Source: Bacteriovoracaceae bacterium | GTDB lineage: Bacteria; Bdellovibrionota; Bacteriovoracia; Bacteriovoracales; Bacteriovoracaceae | Assembly: GCA_021737405.1 (NCBI GenBank) | Contig: JAIPEG010000002.1 | Coordinates: forward strand, 1 to 64,000 | Length of the DNA stretch: 64,000 nucleotides | Direction: 5' to 3' | Part shown: piece after piece, positions 27,509 to 35,766 of the stretch | Position numbering within the stretch: the first letter of the stretch is position 1 | Layout of the letters: each line of letters starts with the position of its first letter | Position numbers and translations under genes: made by a program | Notes under the pieces: model-generated | What the model was told of the DNA's origin: nothing | What the model saw: the letters and a program-made list of their open reading frames with translations, nothing else | Databases searched by the model: none

Positions 27509-28174
27509 CTAATAAAAAGCAAGATTGGCTTTTTCTACCCAACCAGAAATATCACTTGGAGAAATCACAAAATACCAATTGTCCCGAAGTTGACCAACAA
27601 CAACCCTACTTCCAGGCGACACTTCCCCAAAGTCGGGATAAATTTTTGATGGACCCTCATAAATCCTTAAGGGTTTCAGGACTACGGCATAATTAAAATT
27701 TCGCTTTATTAAATAACTTGAAGTTAGCGGAACAATAATGAGCACAAGCGCTAGAGCTAAATATTTTTTTGAGCGAATCCAGCCTTTTCTAAATATTCCT
27801 AACAAAAATATGATTAAGGCCAAGGTGACCATCATTATTAAAACATCTGGGATATCCAAAACCTTGCCAATGAATGCCTCTTTAAAAATTTTAGACTTCG
27901 TGGGGTCATAAACTTGGTTTTGCGTTTTAATATATTTCAAATTCTTCCATAACATTGGATATTGAAAGCCATGACTCTTTGCTTTTTCAAGATGTAAACG
28001 AGATGGACCAAGATCTCCCATTTTTAAATAGATAGATCCTAGATTATAATGAAAAAGCCCGGGGCTTATTGATTCCTTCCCCTTGAGTATGACACTGAGT
28101 GCCGACTCATAGTCTTTGTTCACATAAAATTGTTGTGCCTCTTTTAATATTTGATCAGCTTTTGATTTTGCCAT
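27509..28174 (-). CDS. TPR-SH3 membrane protein (BatE-like)
   Basis: A 221-aa protein. An N-terminal TPR-like region (residues 1-75) is followed by two membrane helices (about 110-126 and 138-155) and a C-terminal bacterial SH3-like domain (about 165-221) with RIYEGPSKIYPDFGEVSPGS and WYFVISPSDISGWVEKANL. The combination resembles BatE of the Bat aerotolerance clusters, but no other bat genes are here. It is the first gene of the minus-strand operon, 8 bases before the cyclic-nucleotide-binding gene. Confidence 0.72.
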   Translation of the reverse strand: MAKSKADQILKEAQQFYVNKDYESALSVILKGKESISPGLFHYNLGSIYLKMGDLGPSRLHLEKAKSHGFQYPMLWKNLKYIKTQNQVYDPTKSKIFKEAFIGKVLDIPDVLIMMVTLALIIFLLGIFRKGWIRSKKYLALALVLIIVPLTSSYLIKRNFNYAVVLKPLRIYEGPSKIYPDFGEVSPGSRVVVGQLRDNWYFVISPSDISGWVEKANLAFY

Positions 28175-28229
28175 GTTATTATTATCCTAGGCGCTCAATA
28201 AGAGTTCAAGTAAGCAAAATTAGGTTCTA

Positions 28230-29000
28230 ATGTCACAAATAGAAGACCTTACACATCAGTTATTCACCCTCGTTTTAAATGAAACTAGAATAGGTAATTC
28301 TATTTCATTTGAAAATACAGATTTCCCCTCAAACAGAGGACCTGTTTGCCGAGGCCCCAAAGGGGATTACTATATAGATTTAAGTGGAGAATGTGGGCTC
28401 TTAGGCCACTCTCACCCATTAATTATCAAAACCACTCTCATGTCTGCCCTCACAGGCAAGATGTTTTTAAAAGATCTTGAGAGAAAGCAGATTTTGGAAC
28501 AAGTCGAAGAAAGCTTTAGTAAAATCTTGGGGCTAAAGGTTTTTATAGTTGAACCATCTGTATCAGATCAGGATTTTTCCAATGGCCGAGTTCCTAGCTT
28601 TTTATCTAGCGATAGATTTAGCGATTTAAAAAATGGTAAGACTATCGTTCTAAAAAACATTTTCTCTGAAGATATTGGATTAAGTATTAAGAAAGAAAAA
28701 TTCTCTGGACTCAAAAGCTCTGCAAGTTTAAACCTATCACAGCAAATATCTCGCTTTCTTATTGAGGGCGGATTTTATGGAGAAAACGGCTTGGTTAAAA
28801 AAAGGGAATTACAAATACGAGAATCGCTTCAAGATACTTCCCCTTTTCAAAGTAATTACGGTCTTATTGTTAATTTAAAAAATAACATTAAGAATAAACT
28901 CATTAAGATGGATGAAAAGAAATTAATTTTTCCTCTTAGCTTTAATCAAGAAACGCTCTCAGAGATTTCTAATTCTTTAGAAGGGAAAAAATGTTCTTAA
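28230..29000 (+). CDS. Shrunken class III aminotransferase-like protein (AstC-related), first gene of ast operon
   Basis: A 256-aa protein with the two ends of a class III aminotransferase. Near residues 42-64 it reads GPKGDYYIDLSGE then GLLGHSHP, the usual entry to the fold. Its C-terminus (GLIVNLKN, then LIFPLSFNQETLSEISNSLEG) resembles the small domain. The central PLP-binding domain is cut to about 100 residues, and the Asp-Glu-Val-Gln and Ala-Lys-Ala-Leu-Gly-Gly motifs are missing. It overlaps astA by 10 bases, in the place of AstC (succinylornithine transaminase). There is no stop or frame shift within it, so it is an intact but reduced gene, perhaps structural, regulatory or of changed chemistry. 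Confidence 0.6.
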   Translation: MSQIEDLTHQLFTLVLNETRIGNSISFENTDFPSNRGPVCRGPKGDYYIDLSGECGLLGHSHPLIIKTTLMSALTGKMFLKDLERKQILEQVEESFSKILGLKVFIVEPSVSDQDFSNGRVPSFLSSDRFSDLKNGKTIVLKNIFSEDIGLSIKKEKFSGLKSSASLNLSQQISRFLIEGGFYGENGLVKKRELQIRESLQDTSPFQSNYGLIVNLKNNIKNKLIKMDEKKLIFPLSFNQETLSEISNSLEGKKCS

Positions 29001-29995
29001 TCCGAAATATTGTAGAAGATGACCTAGATGAAGTTCTAGAATTAAGTCACTTAATGCAGTTCATAAACATACCAAGAGACCAAAAACTTCTGCTCTCTAT
29101 GATAAGTCGCTCTTTAGAGTCCTTTAAGAACCCTAACGCTAACAAAGATGATAATTTATTTATTTTTGTTTGCGAGGACACAGAATCAGGCAAAGTGGTT
29201 GGAGTATCACTTATTCATGGAAAGCATGGAACCGAAGAAGAGCCCCATTTTTACTTAAAAGTTAATCAAGAACACAAATATAGCAAATCCCTAAATACCG
29301 GTTTTATTCACGGAACTCTTAAGTTTGGTTATACTAGCGAAGGTTACACAGAAATTGGGGGACTCGTTCTTGACCCCGGATACAGGGGTCATCCTTTTAA
29401 ATTAGGGAAAGCTTTATCCTTTAGCAGATTTCTTTTTATTGGTCTAAATCAAGATCTCTTTACTGAAACCATTCATGTTGAACTCATGCCTCCGTTTGAC
29501 AACAAAGGTAACTCACCTCTCTGGGAGGCCATTGGTCGTAAATTTCTCAACATGGATTATCATGAAGCTGACCTTCTCTCGAGGAAAAATAAAGAATTCA
29601 TTCTCTCTCTATTTCCTAAAGACACAATCTACGAAGCTCTCTTACCGGTAAATGCAAGAGACGCCATCGGTAAAGTAGGAGAGCATACCCTACCAGTCAA
29701 ACGAATGCTTGAAAGCATTGGTTTTTATTACGCTGAAGAAGTGGATCCTTTTGATGGTGGTCCTCACTATAGGGCGAATGTTAAAGATATTTCTCTTATA
29801 AATGAAATTAGTAAGCTTGAACTTATTGAGGATAAAGACGGCGGGGAACAACCTTTCATCATCTCCGTTCCCCATGAAAAGTATGCCTTTTATGCTCCCT
29901 TAATTAAGGGCAAGGCAAACGATGGAAAACTACTTACCAAAAAGAAATTTATCAAAACATTAGATCACCGATCAAGCATCGGTTTTAAATACTAG
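28991..29995 (+). CDS. astA: Arginine N-succinyltransferase AstA
   Basis: First enzyme of the arginine succinyltransferase pathway; transfers succinyl from succinyl-CoA to arginine. Typical stretches are EIGGLVLDPGYRGH, then PPFDNKGNSPLWEAIGRKF and NMDYHEADLLS, and later a IGKVGEHTLPVKRMLESIGF run. It belongs to the GNAT-like AstA family and has normal length (334 aa). The gene overlaps the mini-AstC gene upstream by 10 bases and lies 8 bases before astD. Confidence 0.92.
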   Translation: MFLIRNIVEDDLDEVLELSHLMQFINIPRDQKLLLSMISRSLESFKNPNANKDDNLFIFVCEDTESGKVVGVSLIHGKHGTEEEPHFYLKVNQEHKYSKSLNTGFIHGTLKFGYTSEGYTEIGGLVLDPGYRGHPFKLGKALSFSRFLFIGLNQDLFTETIHVELMPPFDNKGNSPLWEAIGRKFLNMDYHEADLLSRKNKEFILSLFPKDTIYEALLPVNARDAIGKVGEHTLPVKRMLESIGFYYAEEVDPFDGGPHYRANVKDISLINEISKLELIEDKDGGEQPFIISVPHEKYAFYAPLIKGKANDGKLLTKKKFIKTLDHRSSIGFKY

Positions 29996-30003
29996 GAAGT
30001 CTT

Positions 30004-31524
30004 ATGAAATTTGAAATTAAAGGAAACTATTACTTTGGTCGCTACAACCCAACATCCCAAAAGGGTACAGATGGTGTTGAGCACTTTATAAAAAGGGAAT
30101 GTCCCGCTGATACTGATACAATTCTCTGGGAAATGCCTATTGCCTATAACCAAGTAGAAAGTGTCGTTGAAAGCGCTATTGAAGGTTATCGATTTTGGAA
30201 AAAGATCACTATCGATGAGAGAATTAAGTTTTTAAAAAAATATCAAGAACAACTCATCTTACGCAAAGATGAAATGGCCGCGGCAATCTCACTAGAAATG
30301 GGAAAACCCTTGTGGGAAGCATTAGGTGAAGCAAACAGTGTTATCGGTAAAGTTGATATAACTATAAACGACAGCCTTCCACGAGTTAAAGACCTTGAAT
30401 ATGAAGAAATTATGCCTGGGGTTAAGGGATCAGTCAGCTTTAGAAGTATAGGCCCCTCCCTCATTATTGGACCCTTTAACTTTCCTTGCCATTTAGCAAA
30501 TACTCAAATTTTAAGCGCCTTGATAACTGGAAATTCAATTATCTTTAAGCCTTCCGAAAAAACGGCCTATAGTGCGCAAATACTTATCGACTGTTTTCAT
30601 GAGGCAGGTTTCCCTAAAGGAGTTGTTAACCTTATTCAGGGAGACGGCGAAGTCGCTCGCAGACTTCTCACCTATAAAGAATTGAAAGGTGTTTATTTTA
30701 CTGGCAGTAAAGATGTCGGTCTTGAGATACTGAAATCAACACATCAGGACCTGGGCAAACTTGTTGCCTTAGAACTTGGAGGGAAAAACCCCGGAGTTTT
30801 GCATCATGACGCCAATATCGACGTGGCATTAGAAGAATTATTAAAAGCTTGTTACTTAACAAGCGGGCAACGATGTACCTCTAATAGTATTATCGCTATT
30901 CATGAAAATCTTGTTGAGGAATTCATTGATAAATTTCATAAGCTAAGTAAGAAAATTATTGTTGACCACCCTATTGATTTTGAAAAAGAGCCATTTATGG
31001 GCCCTCTCGTCGACCAACGTGCTGTTGATAGCTATCTCTTGTATATGGGTATGGCAAAAAGGGAAGGCTTTGATGAAGTCATGCGAGGAAAACAAATTTC
31101 AAAAAAACATAACGGCTATTATGTAAGTCCATCCATTCACTATGCTGACAGTTGGAAAGATAACTCTCACTTCCTTTCTAGTGAAATTTTTGGGCCAAAC
31201 TGTACCTTTATTAAATACAAAGAGATTGAAGAGGCCATTGAGATTGCCAATGCCACTGAATATGGATTAGCGGCAGGTATTTTCACCTCTGACGAAGCCG
31301 TATTTAAAAAATGTTTTGAAGAGATAGATGCTGGTCTAATAAATTGGAATAGATCAACCTGCGGAGCTAGCCCCAAACTTCCGTTTGGAGGATTGAAAAA
31401 CTCCGGAAACTACCATCCAGCGGCAGTTGCAATGATAGACAGCTGCGTCCTTCAAAAGGCGAGCCTACAAATGCAAACTGTTTCACCACAGGGAATAAAC
31501 TCTATTAAGGGAATCGACCTCTAG
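30004..31524 (+). CDS. astD: Succinylglutamate semialdehyde dehydrogenase AstD
   Basis: NAD-dependent aldehyde dehydrogenase that oxidises N-succinylglutamate semialdehyde. Aldehyde dehydrogenase features: GPFNFPCHLANTQI near residue 158, NAD site YFTGSKDVG, general base Glu in ALELGGKNPG and nucleophile Cys in TSGQRCTSN. At 506 aa it is slightly longer than usual. Substrate is inferred from its place after astA. AstB, AstE and a full AstC are not in the window. Its stop overlaps the convergent unknown gene by 4 bases. GGAAG lies a few bases before the ATG. Confidence 0.88.
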   Translation: MKFEIKGNYYFGRYNPTSQKGTDGVEHFIKRECPADTDTILWEMPIAYNQVESVVESAIEGYRFWKKITIDERIKFLKKYQEQLILRKDEMAAAISLEMGKPLWEALGEANSVIGKVDITINDSLPRVKDLEYEEIMPGVKGSVSFRSIGPSLIIGPFNFPCHLANTQILSALITGNSIIFKPSEKTAYSAQILIDCFHEAGFPKGVVNLIQGDGEVARRLLTYKELKGVYFTGSKDVGLEILKSTHQDLGKLVALELGGKNPGVLHHDANIDVALEELLKACYLTSGQRCTSNSIIAIHENLVEEFIDKFHKLSKKIIVDHPIDFEKEPFMGPLVDQRAVDSYLLYMGMAKREGFDEVMRGKQISKKHNGYYVSPSIHYADSWKDNSHFLSSEIFGPNCTFIKYKEIEEAIEIANATEYGLAAGIFTSDEAVFKKCFEEIDAGLINWNRSTCGASPKLPFGGLKNSGNYHPAAVAMIDSCVLQKASLQMQTVSPQGINSIKGIDL

Positions 31525-32090
31525 GCCTGCTTTTTGTTTATTAAAACGCCAAGCTTTGAAGAGAAAGAAAGGTCATCCTCGGAGCCATTTTTCTTTACAA
31601 GGTCTACATCTTTATTAACACGATAGAGATTTAGAATTTCTTTGGACTTTATTTTGCTATATGATTCATAAAGCTTTTTCTTTTGCTCTAAGATAAGAGT
31701 GCTGGTTTGTTGTCGATTTCCACGGGACTTTATTTTAGGAAACCTCTTGGGTCCCAAGACTTTTTTATCAAGCTCTTTAAAAACTTTTCCATACTCAAGC
31801 ATAAGGGCAGCAACACGCTGACCGGTCTGCAAGACAAGTTCCTGCTCTTCTCTTTCCTCTTCATCAAAAGGTAAGATCTTCGCCTCACTTGTTGATTGAT
31901 TAGAGACTTTCGTCTCTTCCACTTGCATACTATCCATTATTTTTTGATAGTCTTCTCCCTTAAGATCGGAAGAGAGCAAAAGAGAGAGCCCAACCTTCTT
32001 CTTTTCAGAGGAAGAGCTCGTTAACTCAGAAATCTCCTCAGGAGTTAACACTCTCAGAAGATTTTTAATAATTTGACCACGAAATTCCAT
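31521..32090 (-). CDS. Hypothetical charged protein
   Basis: A 189-aa highly charged protein with no signal peptide, membrane helix or motif that I recognise. The N-terminal 55 residues look helical (QIIKNLLRVLTPEEISELT), a low-complexity acidic linker follows, and the C-terminal half is Lys-rich and basic. It stands alone, between convergent astD and the divergent tRNA-Asn. AGGTCTT lies just before the ATG. Confidence 0.65.
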   Translation of the reverse strand: MEFRGQIIKNLLRVLTPEEISELTSSSSEKKKVGLSLLLSSDLKGEDYQKIMDSMQVEETKVSNQSTSEAKILPFDEEEREEQELVLQTGQRVAALMLEYGKVFKELDKKVLGPKRFPKIKSRGNRQQTSTLILEQKKKLYESYSKIKSKEILNLYRVNKDVDLVKKNGSEDDLSFSSKLGVLINKKQA

Positions 32091-32203
32091 AAGACCTCAT
32101 TTACTTAACGGCATAAGACCAAAAATACTTGAGCAAACCACTATGCCACCATGTAAATTCAACCACTTGAGGGGCAAGATAAATAATTCCCGCTATTTAC
32201 TGG

Positions 32204-32232
32204 TGGACAACATTCTCTTACTCTTTTATAAA
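32204..32232 (+). promoter_or_regulatory. Strong sigma-70 promoter for tRNA-Asn
   Basis: The -35 box TGGACA (32204-32209), a 17-base spacer and the -10 box TATAAA (32227-32232) lie about 22 bases before the mature tRNA 5' end. No terminator separates the tRNA from the following gene, so this promoter may also serve that gene. Confidence 0.7.
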
Positions 32233-32253
32233 AGAAAGCTCATGAAAATGGAT

Positions 32254-32328
32254 TGGGGTGTGGCGCAGCGGTAGCGCAGTAGACTGTTAATCTATTGGTC
32301 GCCGGTTCGAATCCGGCCACCCCAGCCA
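32254..32328 (+). tRNA. tRNA-Asn (anticodon GTT)
   Basis: Acceptor stem TGGGGTG/CACCCCA, discriminator G and an encoded CCA (32326-32328). The anticodon stem GTAGA/TCTAT closes the loop CTGTTAA with anticodon GTT (asparagine). The T-arm is GCCGGTTCGAATCCGGC. The next coding sequence starts only 20 bases after the CCA. Confidence 0.97.
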
Positions 32329-32348
32329 CTTTTAAATGAGTCTTAAAT

Positions 32349-33725
32349 ATGTCATTTCCTCCTCTTCTCTCAGATAATAAAATTTTTCTCAAACAAAATA
32401 AGAATGTAGAGGAAAGTTACAATCAATTTTTAAGTGAACTTAGAGAAGACATTTCTGATGGCGAAGAGAGCCCATATCTAAGCATTGATTTTCAAGATGA
32501 ATTATCCAAGATTATTTTTGAGAAGGACTTAGATCAATACTCTCCCCTTCGTTTTTATTGGTTAAACTTAATAGACAAAATCATCGATACGATCGCCCTC
32601 CAAGAAGAAGAATTTGAATCTTCTAATGAACTCGTAGGTGTTTTTTCAGAGTCAGATCTTTTAGGCTTTGTGGTTAAATTAATTGAAGACGGAAGCGACA
32701 CTGAAGAAATCTTAGACCAAGTTATTGATTATCAAGAACTACAAATCATAAGCTTTTATCACCTGCATATTTCCAGTAAAAACTGGCAGCCCAATGGCCC
32801 GGTTCTATACCCCATGACACCCGAGATTGGTGAAACAAACGGTATGCTTTACCTTGGCGAAGACAAAAGACGCTATTATCTTCCACAGTACAAAGATGAA
32901 ACAGTCGTACCAATTATTGGTCATATTCCAAGCGAAGATGTTTTGCAGGTTATGCTCGGTGAAGACATCTTAAATATTAAATCTCTTCAAAATGATGAGA
33001 CCATCTTAAAAATTAAAAATTTAACTATTTTACCTGGCATTAATTCATCAGGAGACTTTAACCAAGAACACTTTCAAAAAGTCTCCAAGGCCCTAGAGAC
33101 CATTTCTGAGCTTACGCCAAATCTTTCTGAAGTACTTAGTCGCTATACCCACACTATTGTTCCGATTTTTGAAGAGGAACTTGTGAGCTATTCAATGGCG
33201 ATACTTCCAGGTTTTTCTTCAATTAACATGGCTAACAGAGATTTTGTAGACATGGTAGATGACCTTCTTCATGAGAACGGTCATCATTTTCTTAATTGCC
33301 TTTTAGAAGGTGAAGAGGAAATAATTTACGAAGATGATGACAAAATTTTTTATAGTCCATGGAGAAGGTCGCTTCGACCTATTCGCGGCCTTTATCACGG
33401 AGTTGTTACTTTTTATTGGGCCTACCGACTTTTCAAAGAACTCTCCTTTAATGAGAAGACACCTACAATATTTACAGAACTTGAAGTCGAAAAGATTAAC
33501 TTTCGCTTCATTGAGGAAAGTATTCTTATAAAGCGCTGTTTTCCAGAGATTCAAAGGGCTTTCGAACTCGATAAAGTTTCTGACTATGGTCTAAAAATAA
33601 TCGATGTCATTGAAAGTGAACTTAATGAAAACGATTCACTGGAACAAACAATTTTCAATAAGCTCACAAGTGAATCTCAAGATAAAATAAATAAAATTAA
33701 AGAAGAGATTAAAGTAAAGATGTGA
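32349..33725 (+). CDS. HExxH-motif protein resembling peptide beta-hydroxylases of RiPP pathways
   Basis: A 458-aa soluble acidic protein. Near residues 308-312 it has HENGH (a HExxH metal site), and about 25 residues later YSPWRRSLRPIRGLYHGVV. This pairing of HExxH with a Pro-Trp-Arg, Arg-Pro, Gly-Leu, His-Gly block is characteristic of the HExxH domain family (TIGR04267), some members of which are 2-oxoglutarate-dependent peptide beta-hydroxylases. The N-terminal 200 residues are unfamiliar. I found no precursor peptide, radical SAM or transporter gene nearby. It starts 20 bases after tRNA-Asn and overlaps the YgfZ-TPR stop by 17 bases. Ribosome site is weak. Confidence 0.6.
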   Translation: MSFPPLLSDNKIFLKQNKNVEESYNQFLSELREDISDGEESPYLSIDFQDELSKIIFEKDLDQYSPLRFYWLNLIDKIIDTIALQEEEFESSNELVGVFSESDLLGFVVKLIEDGSDTEEILDQVIDYQELQIISFYHLHISSKNWQPNGPVLYPMTPEIGETNGMLYLGEDKRRYYLPQYKDETVVPIIGHIPSEDVLQVMLGEDILNIKSLQNDETILKIKNLTILPGINSSGDFNQEHFQKVSKALETISELTPNLSEVLSRYTHTIVPIFEEELVSYSMAILPGFSSINMANRDFVDMVDDLLHENGHHFLNCLLEGEEEIIYEDDDKIFYSPWRRSLRPIRGLYHGVVTFYWAYRLFKELSFNEKTPTIFTELEVEKINFRFIEESILIKRCFPEIQRAFELDKVSDYGLKIIDVIESELNENDSLEQTIFNKLTSESQDKINKIKEEIKVKM

Positions 33726-35280
33726 GCTTAGCCTGCATTTCATTAGCGGGCATTAGATCACCTTGAGCGGAAGCTACCAGAATTCCTTTTTCAAATATTT
33801 CTTTTGCTTCTTTCATTTTATTTAATTCTAGATAACATTTACCGAGCAACAGGTATCCAACAGAGTACTTTTGATTTTCGGATATTACCTTTAAAAGTAA
33901 AGGTATTGATTTTACCGAATCTCCTCTTTGGTAGTAGATATCAGCAAGTCCATAATTGGCTAATGAATCATCCGGATCTATTTCTAAGACTTGATTAAAC
34001 ATTTCAAATCTTCTTTGTATATCTGCCTGAGCTTGCTTTTCTTTTTCTTCCTCTAACTTCTTTCTTTCAGCCTCTTTACCAAAGGAGCCAAACGTTTTAA
34101 CTGTCGCTTGTGCTTTTTCTTCCTCAGCTTTTTCAATTTCACCCAAGCGCATATAAAACAGACTCTTATTTGTGTGCGCCATTACACTATCTGGATTGGC
34201 CTTAAGGACTTCATCCATAAAACTAATTCCTTCTTCAAACTTCTCCATTCTGCCAAAGATTACCCCAATTGCCTCAAAACTATCCTCATTCATAGGATCG
34301 ATCTTTAAGATTTCCTCAAACTTTTCTATGGCACCCAAATCATCTTCACCATGAAAAGTCTTTACTGCTTCTTCATAAAGATCTTCAACAAGGGCGACTT
34401 TTCCCGCAAACTTATAGAAAGGTAGGTATGCTACTGTCCCTGAGATTTTATTTGAATTTATATTTAAATCTAAGCACCTGCCTTCAATACGAAAGTCTCT
34501 TATCAAACTTACGATAACAATTTTTTCTTCGTTAAAGCCACCCTTCCATAAAACAACCCCAGCCTTTCGATCCGCGATCTTAAGTACTTCTCCAATTCTT
34601 AACTTTTCAAAATCTCCAGCAGATACATTTAATAAAACAGGAAAATAAGCTCCACCACGTCTCGTTTCAATTTTAGAAACCGTCTCTTGGCCTAAATAAC
34701 AACCCTTATCGAGAGATACTCCCTGGAGGTTTACAATTGTATCTGTTACCAATACGTCTACCTGGGCAGTGACACCATTGACTGGCTCCCCCTGCAAGAT
34801 ACTCCATACATTAAAGTCTTCTTTTAAGATTGGAGTTAAATTACTCGTGTCTGGTTTATCAAAAGTTAAAAAAGCGGGATAGAAGCCATAACTCCCACTA
34901 AAGACTCTCTCTAATTCAAATTCTTTTTTAGGATTTTCATAGGCCGAGAAAACAAGCCATATCTCTCTTTCACAACATGTTATTTCTACATCATCCATGA
35001 TGATATACTTTTGCAAATCCTCTTGAAGTTCTTTTGTAAAATCCTTCAAGATTAAAATATAAAAATCTAACTCATCTCGAAGTAAATAAAAAAATGATTT
35101 AAGTTTCCCACCGCGATCCAACCGAGCTTGGAGTTGGAACTGACCATTTTCAATATCATCTAAATTATTAGTTAATTGACCACTTAAAAAGCGAGAAGAG
35201 TCTTCTCCTACAACTTTTAGAAGATCGAATTCATCGACCAATGAAATGTATTTTCTATCTATCTGGTTATATAAGACCAT
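33709..35280 (-). CDS. YgfZ-type folate-binding protein fused to TPR repeats
   Basis: The first ~300 residues match YgfZ/GcvT-like proteins, with the signature DKGCYLGQE (near residue 196, containing the conserved Cys) and an N-terminal VVGEDSSRFLSGQLTNNL. YgfZ uses folate to help build or repair certain [4Fe-4S] enzymes. The last ~210 residues are TPRs (for example AIEKFEEILKIDPMNEDSFE) with a Lys/Glu/Ala coiled insert. YgfZ proteins are usually about 325 aa without TPRs. It lies 3 bases after the A-type Fe-S carrier gene, so both act in Fe-S maturation. The two domains share one reading frame without interruption. Confidence 0.85.
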   Translation of the reverse strand: MVLYNQIDRKYISLVDEFDLLKVVGEDSSRFLSGQLTNNLDDIENGQFQLQARLDRGGKLKSFFYLLRDELDFYILILKDFTKELQEDLQKYIIMDDVEITCCEREIWLVFSAYENPKKEFELERVFSGSYGFYPAFLTFDKPDTSNLTPILKEDFNVWSILQGEPVNGVTAQVDVLVTDTIVNLQGVSLDKGCYLGQETVSKIETRRGGAYFPVLLNVSAGDFEKLRIGEVLKIADRKAGVVLWKGGFNEEKIVIVSLIRDFRIEGRCLDLNINSNKISGTVAYLPFYKFAGKVALVEDLYEEAVKTFHGEDDLGAIEKFEEILKIDPMNEDSFEAIGVIFGRMEKFEEGISFMDEVLKANPDSVMAHTNKSLFYMRLGEIEKAEEEKAQATVKTFGSFGKEAERKKLEEEKEKQAQADIQRRFEMFNQVLEIDPDDSLANYGLADIYYQRGDSVKSIPLLLKVISENQKYSVGYLLLGKCYLELNKMKEAKEIFEKGILVASAQGDLMPANEMQAKLTSLL

Positions 35281-35283
35281 TTC

Positions 35284-35625
35284 TTAAACTGAAAACGATT
35301 CGCCACAGCCACAAGTATTACTCGCATTTGGATTGACGAATATAAAACCCTTTCCATTCAGGCCGTCTTTAAAATCCAAGGTGACACCCTTTAAATAAAT
35401 GGAAGACTTTAGGTCTATAAATACCTTTACCCCATTAAACTCTAAAACATTGTCTTTTTCTTTTTGGGTATCAAAATCAATCTTATAGGATAATCCAGAG
35501 CACCCTCCGCCAACGACACCGAGGCGAACTCCATAGTCGGATCCTTTATTTTCAGCCTCAAAAATACTCTTTACTTGAGCTACGGCCTTGTCAGTTAATT
35601 TTACCAAAGTGTTAGTTTCGCTCAT
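35284..35625 (-). CDS. A-type iron-sulfur carrier (IscA/ErpA family)
   Basis: A 113-aa HesB/IscA-fold protein that carries Fe-S clusters to target enzymes. The three conserved cysteines are present: GGGCSGLSY near residue 42 and NTCGCGESF at the C-terminus. ErpA and IscA cannot be told apart from sequence alone. It is followed after 3 bases by the YgfZ-TPR gene. In E. coli ErpA/IscA and YgfZ act in related steps, so the pair looks functional. Confidence 0.92.
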   Translation of the reverse strand: MSETNTLVKLTDKAVAQVKSIFEAENKGSDYGVRLGVVGGGCSGLSYKIDFDTQKEKDNVLEFNGVKVFIDLKSSIYLKGVTLDFKDGLNGKGFIFVNPNASNTCGCGESFSV

Positions 35626-35720
35626 ATTATTGCCACATCCTCTAAAAATAAGTCTTTTTTTAACCTATTTATAACATATCTATAATACCGGCAAATATCG
35701 CTCATTCAAAACTCTAAATT

Positions 35721-35747
35721 TTGCGCAGGTCAAAAATGACCTATAAT
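35721..35747 (+). promoter_or_regulatory. Putative promoter for the FHA protein gene
   Basis: A consensus -10 box TATAAT (35742-35747) with a weak -35-like TTGCGC (35721-35726, 15-base spacer). A start near 35754 would leave a short leader before the ATG at 35767 and would exclude the in-frame TTG at 35749. Confidence 0.5.
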
Positions 35748-35766
35748 ATTGAAATTAGATGAAATT

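Noticed and set aside
32254..33725. Genomic island inserted at tRNA-Asn
   Set aside because: No integrase and no second copy of the tRNA 3' end were noticed, and base composition does not change visibly.
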